Source: Lindgomyces ingoldianus
Lineage: Eukaryota > Ascomycota > Dothideomycetes > Pleosporales > Lindgomycetaceae
Direction of reading: 5' to 3'
NCBI RefSeq assembly: GCF_010093535.1
Contig: NW_022985163.1
Location: 1,150,294 to 1,214,293, forward strand
DNA: 64,000 bases
The notes under the pieces were generated by a model, which did not search any database, was not told where the DNA came from, and worked only from the letters and a program-made list of their open reading frames with translations. The translations under genes and the position numbers were made by a program. Positions 1 through 9,960 of the stretch are shown in pieces. Each line of letters begins with the position of its first letter. The stretch's first letter is position 1.

Positions 1-60
1 GAGGAGGAGGAGGAGGAAGAGGAGGTGGAGGAGGTGGAGGAGGAGGAGGAGCAGGGTGTT
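1..60. repeat. GAG/GGA purine-rich simple repeat
   Basis: Almost pure GAG/GTG triplets at the left edge of the window. It adjoins the decayed copia-type element and has no coding interpretation of its own. It may continue outside the window. Confidence 0.8.
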
Positions 61-3000
61 GTCTCCCCTAGGCTCCTAGCGCGTCGCCAGCGCGCTAAGG
101 AACTCTTAGATAAGCTTATTAATCTCCTTATAGTTTAAGCGTTCTGTGTTTTTGCGCATCTTATGTACTAAATCCCTACTTAAACTCTATAGCATAGAGG
201 GGTGTCTTTGCTAGTAGATAGCCCTCTTATTCCTAGGCAGTGTAGAGATGTCCCTGCTATTAATAATTAATAATTTCTCTCTTTAGAAGCTTATTTACGT
301 GTCTTTAAAGTTAAGAAGCTACTTAAAGTGCTTAAATTACTATTTTAGTAAGTGCTTTATAAGTTTATCTACTAGCATGTTACTTATTTTAATATAGCGC
401 ACTTTAAAAGATCCCTTTATGTGCTCCTAGCGCAGCTACATGTTCTAAATATTAATGTAGCGCAGGTAGGTAGTTATCTAGGCGTTCTCCTCTACTACTA
501 ACCTAATTGTCTGCTAGTTGTTACAGTAGATCTGCTATAGTGTGCCTAGCTTTAGGGTAAGCTTTTTAAAGAAGCGTTTTAGAGCTAGTAATTTTTTTAT
601 AATGTGCACTAAAGTAAGCAGCTTAGCTTCTATTATAAACATAGTTACTGTTAGCTAAAGAGCTGCTTTCTATAGAATTAGTCCTTTAAAAAGTAAGATA
701 ATATATTTATAAAATAATTATCTAGTCTTTATGTAATTAGCAAAAGACGCATTTTTACATATAATAAGTTGCGCGCCTTCTAGTGCTCTATACTGTATGC
801 TTATATGCCTTATGCAGTACAGGTACACAATTGCTTAGTTTACTGCCTAGAAGTGCTGCTTTTCTAGGTTTGTTAGGTAGTAGAAGAGCTAAGATGCTGC
901 AAACGCTATGTTAGGGCGCACTATAATTGCAGTGTAAAGTGTTAATCCTATGCGCTTTTAGTATTTCTTAATTTTATACTTTATTGCTAATCTTTAGTTG
1001 CTTATAAGCTCTTCTAATAGTAGAAAAGTCCTTAAAAAGAGCGCGCTTTTTATAAGGTTAAACTTCTTTACTACTTTTTTAATATACATGTTATGTACTA
1101 GCTAGATTATTCTAGCCTTTTTGTTTTTAATTATTTTAATCTTTAGAAACTATTTACACAGCTTTTAATTTTCTAGCTTATATATTTTTTTAATTACACT
1201 AATTAATTAGTAAGCTTTTAACTTATTATTATAGTAATAGATGTAGAGTATGTTGTCTACATAAAAAAGAAGTAAGATATAGTAATTATAGTTAAAAAAT
1301 AAGCATAGCTTCTTTTTAAATAAGCTAAGCTTAAGCTTTTAAAAAGTCTATAAAAGCTTCTAGTACTATAAAATTAGTAAGTTACATAGTCTGTATAAGG
1401 CTTAGAGAAGCTTAACGCATATGCTAGGCTTTATAAAGCCTTCTAGGAGCTTGCATGTTACTTCTAGCTTACCTTTATAGTGTGCGTTTAGAAACATGCT
1501 TATAACATTATATTACCTAATCTTTAGGTTAAATTAAGCTGCTATTGCTATTACTATTTAGAAGAATCTAGCTGCAAGAGTGGCAGCATAGGTTAACTAG
1601 AGCAAGTCCTTACTCTAGAAATTACTATGTACACATATGTAAGCTTTACATTTAGTAAAATACCTATTCTAGTTAAATTTGTATATAAAGACCTACTTTA
1701 GTAGGAGCAGCTTAAACATTGCTTTAGTTTATATAATTTCTTTTTAAGTGCCTTTTTTAAGCAGAGTAGCTATTTTTTTTTATACTGCAATCTTAAAAAG
1801 ATCTTTATATAGGTGTTTATATAAATTTTTTTATTTTAAGGGTTTTTTTAGGAGCTTATAAGCTCTTAGTTAAAGCTGCCTAAAAAAAGCAGCTATAGAA
1901 AACACTATGTAGAGCATTTTAAGCGCTTTATTATTATAAGTAATAAATGCTTTAAGGAAGTTTATTTAGAGGTGCTCTAAATTAACTAGAGTAAGGCGTA
2001 TGCTGCTTCTCTCTAAAAGCGTTGTATATATACCTCTGCTTTCTACACCCTTAGGCTTACCTAAGTTATTAAGATCTTGCCTCTGTATTCTTTAGCTTAT
2101 ATGTGTAGCTAGTCCTTAGCTTTTTTTATTATATGCATGTTTAAAAAGTGCCTTACTTACTTTAACTAGAGCTATAAAAGATAATGTTTTAGTATAAAAG
2201 GTAAAAGTTAATTTTTTAACTAGCAAGTTAGCTATTTAACTTAATAAGCCTAGTAGATCTGCTTCTTTAGTTAAGTGCACTTACTAGGGATTACCTGTAT
2301 GCTTGTGCCTACTCTATATAGGGCGTGTTGTAGAGCTATCTGCAAGCTCTAGCTTAGGAGTTAGCTTTAGGGTAATAAGTGCTATATGTTTATTAGGAAC
2401 TACATAAATCCTTAGTAACTTACTTATTATACTTATTACCTGTGTAGTTGCTTTTACTTTTAAGTGCTAATTTTTTAGCTAGCTAACTTAAGTTCTAATA
2501 AGCTTTTTAGTTTCTATACTTCTAAGTTTATACTTTTAGGGCCTTTAATTTAGTATATTACTTTACTACTTATTTAACTTTTAAAGTAAAAGCTTAAAGG
2601 CTTTTTTATATTATAAATCTTACTTTACTTATTAAAAATTTTAATAATTTTAGAGGCTTTTTTTTAGAGGATTAGCTTATTACTTTTATTTTTATAAAAG
2701 TGTGTTTTATTAAAAGCTATGTTTCTTATAGTAATTACTTAGTTAAGTAATAAGACTTATATTTTATAAATATTTAAGGCTCTATAGCCTATAAGATATT
2801 CTATGTAGCCTTATAAAGTTACTTTAAAGCTTTACTTCTAACGCCTAGCTGCTTACTCTCTATTAAGTAGGTAAGCGTAACAGCTATATGCGTAGGTCCT
2901 GCTCTAATTAGGCCTTAAATTAGCTGTAGCACTTCTTACCTACTCTAGCTTATAGTATTTAAAGTAGTTAGTAAACTATGTGTCTAAGACTTTATTTAGT

Positions 3001-5684
3001 AAGTGTAGGTTATATATGTGCAACAGGCTTATATTATACAGCTATGTTGCTGCGTCTACTACTTCTAGCTAGAGCTTCTTAGGGAGTCCTGCGCTGCTTT
3101 TTATTTTAATAAACTTTATAATTATTTTTTGTTTAGCTCTTTCTGCAGCTTTATTTAGCTTATAAGTGTATAGTAAAAAGCTTTTAATATTAATACTAGA
3201 TTTTTTTACTTAAAGCTTATACCTTAACTTTTTATGCTAAAGGAGTGTAGTAGTGTTATTATCTTACTGTATTTTGCTAATCTAGAGCTTGTATTAATTA
3301 AACACTATACTTTTAAAGTTCTTTATTACTTTCTAGATTTCTAAGAGTGTTTTTGCCTAAAAAGAGTATAAAAAGATTTTACTGCTATATTTATTCTTAA
3401 TAATTATTATTTATAGAGCTCTGCTGCACCCTAATAGCATATTAAACATGTCCTATGTAATTCTCTAGAATAGGTAGGGAGCTTACTTTTTTAGTCTTTT
3501 TAATATAACCTGCTTAGCGTGTGTTGTTGCGCAGTGCTTACAGCGTACTTACTTTGTACCTGTTATTTATATGTTTCTTGCGCTTTTAACTAGAGCCCGC
3601 AGAGCTTTAGAGCCTAGGTGTCCTGCGCGCGCATGCTAGAGCTCTTCTAAGTCTAAGTGTAGAAATGTAGTTTATAAGCGTTAGTAATCTAGAAGCACAC
3701 TCTGCACTAGTAAGTAGAAAGAGACAGCTTTATATTTAATAAACATAAAGTTATGTTTTTAGTAGAGTGTTATAAGTACCTTATTCTTTTTTAGTGTGCT
3801 TATGCGCAGTGTATAGTTAAGTTTTAAATACTATAGTTCTTTTTCTTTTAAATAAGCTTTTAAGATAATATTAACATAAAATCCTTCTACTATAACTACT
3901 TCTTATAGTGTAAGATCTTCTGTGCGCTTTTTTTATGCTCTATTTAACACTTTTTTAAGCTTTTTAGTTTCTATTCTCTAGATTAGGAACAACTAAGTGC
4001 TAGCTTTTACTATATGTAAACTTTAAGCTTTCTTAAATAACTTAAGTGTAAGTAGCTTTATACTATTTACTAAGTACATAGCACTTTTATTATCTAGAAT
4101 TGTGCTTATAGAGAGTAGGTAAGCATTAAAATTTATAGTTATATGCATCTCTAGTTTTACTAGAAGCGCTAAGTTAATAAGTGTAGTAATAATACTTTTT
4201 AGAAATGCTAGCTTGTCTAATCCTTTAATAGCTTTTAAAGTAGGGGAGGCTGCGTCTAGAATTACATAGCCTTTTTTAAGTAGTATAGCCTTTACTTTTT
4301 TATGCTGCGCTTACTTAAGCCTTTTAAGGATCTTCTAATGTGTAGTTTTACTAAGCTTTTTTAGCTTTTTAGTAACTACTAATGTAAGGTCTCTACAGTC
4401 TACTGCTTTTTATAGATAAAGAGATTACTCTAGAGCTTTACATAGGCACAGGTAGCCTAATTAGGCTAAAATAAATTAGGCTAAATTATTATCTAATTAT
4501 CTACTAAGTGTTATAAATATACTTATGCCTTAGTTACTTACACATAGAGAGTGCTTTTAAAGCATTGTTAAGAAGATCTTGCTAATTTTTTAGATTTTTA
4601 AAGGTTTCTTACTAAGTGCGCTAGCCTCTATAACTCTCTAGTGCATAGAGCGCGCCTAGTCTAGTGCAAGCTTTAGAGCTAGGGCGTCTAGGAAGTCTTG
4701 TGCGGCTAGCTAGCCTTCTATGTTAAGAATCTTATAGGTCCTTACCTTAGTGTATAGAAAGTGCTACTGCTAGTACTAAGCTTTTAGAGTTATAGTGCTA
4801 TACTTTGCTTTAGTAAAGTAAGCTTTATACTTTACTTATATAAGATTTTTTATGCTTATGTTTATTAGTGCTAGCTTTTATTTTAAGGCTTGTATAAGTG
4901 CTTATAGAGTAGATTAGTTCTCTAACATAAGCTATATTATTATAGGTCCTAGGAGCTCTAGTGTAATAGTTGCATTAACCTAGTTTTAGATTATCTAAAG
5001 ATGTGTTGCATAGAAAGCCTAGTTACTTAATTAAGCTTAGTACTTAGTAATATTAGTTTAGTACTAAATGTTAGCCTTCTCTAGTAGGTTCTTAGTAGTA
5101 ATTGCTTTAAGTGTAGGCATCTTTAGAGCGCTGTCTATAGGGTTTAGAGCGTCTAGTCTATCTAGATTAATTATGTCTTATAGGTTTTTGCTAAGAGCAT
5201 AGAACTAGAGCTAGATAAACTAGAGAGGCTAGCTTATATGGTCTTTAAGCTAGTATGCTCCTGTTAGGAGAGGAGCATCTTAATTAAACATAACATAGGC
5301 TTTAAAGGTAATAAAGATAAGTAAAAATAAGAAATAAAGCTTCTAAACAGCTTTTGCTAGCGCTATAGTTATGTAAAGAGAATTGTCTTAGGTTCTTAAA
5401 GCGCTAGGCCTATAACTGTGGAGGATAAAATAGCCTGGCAGTAGCTGTTTAGAAGATTAGATAAAGTGACTCTGCTATTTAAGAGAGCTGAGGGCTCTCC
5501 TTATATACACCGAGCTTCGGAACATAATATCTCCAGATCCCGAGCTGCGTCCCAGGCTCTAAGCCCCAGCCAAGGCTCTCAGTATACGCGACAAATAACA
5601 TATACAACTTTAATAAGATAGGGTTTATAATAGGTTAGATATCTACTAGAGCAGTTATTATAAGTTTAGAGAGATAAGAACAGC
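61..5684 (-). mobile_element. RIP-degraded Ty1/copia retrotransposon relic (pol on minus strand)
   Basis: No intact ORF is present, but the minus strand reads as a stop-riddled copia polyprotein. A reverse-transcriptase core is visible: the active-site box reads FYVDNILY, with YVDN at 1252-1263. Upstream of it in the same strand lie fragments equivalent to AFLNAH, EGF-KP and RALY-L (roughly 1300-1700). Further upstream, at about 3050-3130, an integrase-end segment reads AGLPKKL*LE, where the stop at 3069-3071 sits at a normally conserved Trp (TGG to TAG). Gag/integrase would lie up to about 5.3 kb. A minus-strand TATA-like stretch near 5505 may belong to the 5' LTR, but LTR borders could not be fixed. 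The element runs off the left edge. AT-richness and abundant TA suggest RIP. The right boundary is only the start of the next element. Confidence 0.85.
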
Positions 5685-6131
5685 TGTTGCGTAAGAGAGC
5701 ACATGGTCCTTGTAACGATCCTCATGAATCGTTCCATCTCGGATGGCCCGGAAGGCCCCCGTATCGGCCCCGACCTCGACCTGGCCCCGACCCCTGCTGT
5801 TACCCCTATTCCCTCATGTATTTAGTCGCACCTCGCCCCCGTAGCTAGCTCGGTAGTTTTCTGATATCCTACGTACAAGGCCTATAGGTGTTATTGGTAT
5901 TCCCAGGTCTCTGAGTCCCCACGCACTCCCATATGCCTCTGAGTGGATTCATACCGCATTCGGACCCATTGTCTTGCCTGCGCCGTTACAGTCCTGGTGT
6001 CGCACCTGTGTTTCAGACGAGCAACCTGAGAGACTTAGCGCCAGAGCTCCCACTACGTAGGCAGGCTCCCTATAAGCCTCTTATAGTTAATAGACTTGCT
6101 TCTTATTGCTCCCTAATCAGCAGTTGCGACA
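5685..6131. mobile_element. 162-bp TGTYGC...GCGACA element, copy A, split by a later insertion
   Basis: The element begins TGTTGCGTAAGAG and ends GTTGCGACA, and is flanked by a perfect 5-bp direct repeat ACAGC (5680-5684 and 6132-6136). Subtracting the 280-bp insertion plus its 5-bp duplication leaves 162 bp, exactly the length of copy B at 7528. TG...CA ends and a 5-bp duplication fit a short solo LTR; a MITE is the alternative. The two copies differ mainly by C/T and G/A transitions, compatible with mild RIP. Confidence 0.8.
5711..5990. mobile_element. 280-bp solo LTR nested inside the 162-bp element
   Basis: Ends are TGTAACG...CGTTACA (7-bp terminal inverted repeats with canonical TG/CA). 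It is flanked by GTCCT on both sides (5706-5710 and 5991-5995). The paralogous empty site is visible at 7549-7553, where GTCCT runs straight into the rest of the element. An internal inverted repeat AACGAT...ATCGTT lies near the left end. The insert is clearly more GC-rich than its surroundings, so it looks younger than the RIP episode. No internal retroelement region remains, so recombination to a solo LTR is inferred. Confidence 0.85.
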
Positions 6132-7398
6132 ACAGCTAAAAGCAGTCTAGCTAGGTAACTAGGAGTAGATAACAGCTATTTAAAGCATTAATGCTAAAAA
6201 GTAAGCTATTTTACTCTTTATTATCTTCTAGAGTAGCAATTACCTTTTAAAGTAGTATAAAAAAATCTACTTTAAAATTAAGTTATTACAGTCTCTAAGC
6301 GCAGCTAGACTACTAATTAGCTTAGTCTAGACTAGTTAAAGCACTTTAACGCGTATATAAAGAAGTGTACTATTAGTAACTACTATCTGCTAGTTATTAA
6401 CAGCTATAAAAGCTATAACTTACTTTATTTTTAGTAATACTATAAAAATAATAAAATTATTACTATTTATATACCTTTTTACTTATTGCACTTTTTATAG
6501 CTACTTAATGTAAGTTATTTTACTTAAGTAATAATAACTAAAAAAAGTAGGTATAAATAACTTATTAAAAATTTACTTTATGCCTAGTATTAAAAGAGAA
6601 TTAGTTACTAGCATACTAGCTACTTAAATAGACGCAGGCTTATGCTAACATAAAGCTTATTAATCTTAAAGACATTAAAAGTGTGCTTTTTATTAAAAAC
6701 TTTTTCTACTTAGCTACTAAATATAACTATAAGTAGGCTTAACATAAGCTAGACTTTTTAGCTTAACTAAGTGTAACTACTAATACTTTTATGCTTAAGC
6801 AGTACACTGCTTAGTTCTCCTAGCTTATATAAAATTAAAAAAGGGCTAAAAGTGTACATAACTTTTAAGATAAAATTAAATAAAAAGCACTTTTGCTTTT
6901 ACTATTTAAACATATAGCACTTATAAAAGCTAATACATTACAAACGCTTTAAGTACATAATTAAAAAATGTATAAATAAAAAGCTTTATAACCTGCTAAT
7001 AAATAAGAAAATTACTTAAATTAAAAAGTAACTAAAGAGTGTGTAATATAGCAGTTTATAAAATGCTCTAGCAAAAAAAAATTAGATTTTAAAAGTTACT
7101 ACTAGAAGTTCTTTGTACCCTAGCAGCATTACAGCATAAGCTTAGTAAGGACGTTGTGGATTAGAATAGCATCCCTAACAGCGCAGCGCGCCTAGACTGT
7201 ACACTGCATGCTTGCGCTTTTATTAAGTTATAAATTAGGTCTAGCTAGACTAGCAGCATGCTTAATAAAGCGTTACTTATTTTTTTCTTATGTACTAACT
7301 GTGTGTGTAAAGAGCTTGCTGTTTCTTACACTCTAAGTGTTTTATAATAGTTACCCTGCTTTCTTTTGTTCTCTTACTGTTCTCTATTACTCTGTTTT
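6132..7398. other. AT-rich degraded repeat sequence, family not recognised
   Basis: About 1.3 kb of TA-rich sequence with stops in all frames. No transposase or reverse-transcriptase motif could be read. It has the same compositional character as the copia relic and is probably mutated transposon sequence. A short less mutated patch lies near 7130-7210. Confidence 0.5.
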
Positions 7399-7467
7399 GC
7401 TCTTCTAGCAGCTCTGTCTAAGCTCTTCTAGCAGCTCTGTCTAAGATCTTTTAGCTGCCCTGTCTAC
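7399..7467 (+). repeat. Three tandem copies of a 23-bp unit
   Basis: Two identical units (7399-7421 and 7422-7444) of GCTCTTCTAGCAGCTCTGTC plus TAA are followed by a diverged third unit (7445-7467). The array sits just before copy B of the 162-bp element, in a CT-rich strip running from about 7360 to 7520. Confidence 0.8.
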
Positions 7468-7527
7468 GCATTATGCTGCTCTGCTCTCTTTTAGCTCCCC
7501 TTGTTACTCTTAGCAAGCTAGGGGGTG

Positions 7528-7689
7528 TGTCGCGTAAGAGAGCACATGGTCCTAGTGTCGCACCTGTGTTTTGGACGAGCAGCCTAAGACACTTAGCGCC
7601 GGAGCTCCCACTACATAGGCAGGCTCCCTATAAGCCTCTTATAGTTAATAGACTTGCTTCTTATTGCTCCCTAATTAGCAGTTGCGACA
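7528..7689. mobile_element. 162-bp TGTCGC...GCGACA element, copy B (uninterrupted)
   Basis: This is the full-length paralog of copy A, starting TGTCGCGTAAGAG and ending GTTGCGACA. Flanking direct repeats are imperfect: GGTG directly precedes and follows it, and the fifth base does not match. It supplies the empty-site reference for the solo LTR inserted in copy A. Its own flanks differ from those of copy A, so the two are independent insertions and not one LTR pair. Confidence 0.75.
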
Positions 7690-8348
7690 GGTGTTTAAAA
7701 AGGTTTTAAAAAGGGCAGCAATAATTACGCATAAGCTAGTGTTAGTATAATAAAAATTACTAAGCTTTAAGCAGCTAATAAGGCTACTACATAACATAAA
7801 TTGCATAAAAAAAAGTAAATTAAGGTAAAAAAAACTTTAATAATTTAGAAAAGCCTACGCTTAATAGCTCTAAAGAAGTTTAAAGTGTGTAGTAATAGAA
7901 AGAAAGTAAAGAAGTAGGTGTAAGCTAAAGTAGGTAAGCTATTCTAAAGGCGCTATAGATAGTGTAATTAGACTAGGCATAACACGCAAACATGTAAGCA
8001 AGAAGTAAAAGTAGTATCTAAATAATATTCTAGGCTGTACTGTACTATATAGTGCTAGAGCAGGTTATTATAGGCTATAATAGAGTTTGTTAGGGTAGGG
8101 TCTTAGCAAAAGTAAGCAACTTAGGTGTGTAAGCAACTCGCCTGTAAAGTACGTTACTAGTTTTTAATTTACTACTTAGGCTAACATTTATTTTAATGCT
8201 GTTATCTTATTTCTTATATTATTTAACTATTAATTTATTACTTTTTTATTTATAGTTAGAACTTAGCTAGTACTAGCTAATAAAGCGCTAGTTATTTCTA
8301 AATTAGTAGAAGTAGTATAAAGATTTATACTTTGTTAGAGGGAGGTAA
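7690..8348. other. AT-rich relic ending in a polypurine-like tract
   Basis: TA-rich sequence with no readable coding motif. The last bases before the next LTR, AGAGGGAGGTAA, resemble the polypurine tract plus linker that precedes a 3' LTR in gypsy-type elements. This may therefore be the 3' interior remnant of the element owning the following LTR. That reading is inference only. Confidence 0.4.
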
Positions 8349-8934
8349 TGTTACAATCCTTGCTTATGGAAGCACTTAGGTCAATGTTGTTCCTTAGGAG
8401 TAGGACGGAGGGTAGAGGCCGACGGCAGGGTGTACAGTCCTGCGTAATGGCTATTAGGCTGATGGAGTAGGGTAGGGTGACTAGATTGTGATTTGTCCCT
8501 ATAGCAGCAGTATAGTAGCCAGGTTAAATAGTCCTGTTAGACAGAATTAGAGGTATATATGTTGTAAGATATATAAATAGTATTACAGCTTTTTAGAAAG
8601 CTAGAATGCTACTTAGTCTATGTAAAAAATAAACTAAACATTAAACACACCTTTCTAAAAGTTATTTAAGGTTAAAACTATATACATGTACAGTAGTGCT
8701 AAGAACAAGTTAGGTAAGTTAGTTAAGTTTACTACATAGTAAACTTGCTTAGCTTGTTAGACTTGCTAGATTTGCAGCCTGCCTTCCTATTAGATTATAC
8801 ACTCTTTCATAACTGTAGGCAGCTGCGCTGCCTCCGCATCTTCCAATTAGTCCGTAAGCAAGCCCTGCCCCAACCTAGCTAGTTCGTGGAGTACTTCCGG
8901 TGGGGTTACGTCGGTCCAACCATAGACTGTAACA
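8349..8934 (+). mobile_element. 586-bp LTR with TSD-like flanks
   Basis: Starts TGTTACAATCC and ends CTGTAACA, giving 7-bp terminal inverted repeats TGTTACA/TGTAACA. GGTAA flanks both sides (8344-8348 and 8935-8939). The centre is AT-rich, but the two ends are more GC-balanced, suggesting uneven RIP. It shares several blocks with the neighbouring 8944-9511 repeat, including ATGCTACTTAGTCTATGTAA and AATAAACTAAAC. It could be a solo LTR, or the 3' LTR of the decayed element on its left; in the latter case the upstream GGTAA would be part of the polypurine linker. Confidence 0.7.
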
Positions 8935-8943
8935 GGTAATTAA

Positions 8944-9511
8944 TGTTATAATTTTTACTTTAAAGAAATAGTGTCTAAAGTACTCTAGCCCTAGGGAAAG
9001 AATTAGAAGAAGAGTAGAGGGGGAGAGAACCTAGTCTTAAACAGATGTACAGTCTGTTAGAGCGTAGTTACTAGGACAGAGAGGTGCAGCTAACTGTAGT
9101 TTACCCTTTAACAGCAGTATAAGGTGCTTAGGTTAAACAGTTCCTAGATAGGAACAAAAAAGAAGGTATATATAGTGTAAGGTATACTATTAGATTACTT
9201 CTTATTAAAAAGTAGTAATGCTACTTAGTCTATGTAAATAATAAACTAAACTTTAATTATAACTTCTAAGTGTAGTTAGGATCTTAGACTATATACATAA
9301 GGTTGCATGCTTGTGCCTGCATAGCATGCAAACGCACCTAGCTCATTAGATGATACATTCGGCTGTGCATCAGTCCAAGAGCTCCGTCCATTCCTCGTCC
9401 GTCAGGTCCCGTGACTTATCAGATGGGAATATAGGGAGACTCCATCCTTGCTCGTTCAAACAGTGGGGCACAGAGGGTTGGCGGCTTACGGTCCAATCGT
9501 GGGTCGTAACA
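8944..9511 (+). mobile_element. Divergent second LTR-like repeat related to 8349-8934
   Basis: Starts TGTTATAATTT, probably a mutated TGTTACAAT, and ends GGGTCGTAACA, matching the 3' end of the preceding LTR (GGTCCAAY...GTAACA). Internal blocks are collinear with the first LTR: AGCAGTATA, AGGTTAAA, GGTATATAT and the block ending TAAACTAAAC. Flanking bases (ATTAA and CTAAC) do not form a clear target duplication. The last 200 bp are less AT-rich. Short open frames in this part are not credible genes. Confidence 0.6.
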
Positions 9512-9960
9512 CTAACTTCCTCTCTTCTTCTTATAGACCACAAGGCTGAACTGTACATTCGCTTTGATCTATCCTTATTACCGACATCCTGACACTACCT
9601 GGGCCCGCGCACCAACGCACGTCCTCATTAGCACGTGACTAGTAAGTGGAAATCGTAACAAAACATTACGCTTTAAATATAGTATTAGTTGCGCTAAGAG
9701 ATTTTATCTAGCTTAGTAATAGTTTACGTTATATATATTTTATATATTTATATTATAAGAGGGTAATATAGAAGTCTCTGCTTGTTGTACAGAAATGTGT
9801 TAATAGTAACATACAGAACCTCTGTTAAACGCGTCTATTACTATTAAACTCTAGCCCTAGCTAATAGGCAATTGCCACTCTAAAAACGCCTATTCTAAAA
9901 ATACTATAACTTAACTTTTTAGCCTTACAATTGTATTGTAGTGGCTTACAGAGTTACTAC
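9512..9960. other. Repeat-block edge, no gene seen
   Basis: The first 150 bp are of normal composition and end in another TCGTAACA (9653-9660), possibly a further LTR end. Then follow about 300 bp of strongly AT-rich sequence with TATATATTT runs. Composition changes to normal fungal at about 9960-9980, marking the edge of the AT-rich block. Confidence 0.4.

Noticed and set aside
5685..7689. The two 162-bp elements as the LTR pair of one retrotransposon
   Set aside because: Each copy has different flanking bases (ACAGC on both sides of copy A, GGTG around copy B), so they are separate insertions.
5933..7709. Similar 68- and 78-codon frames as a duplicated small gene
   Set aside because: Their similarity is explained by the shared 162-bp repeat; the frames cross repeat borders and differ upstream.
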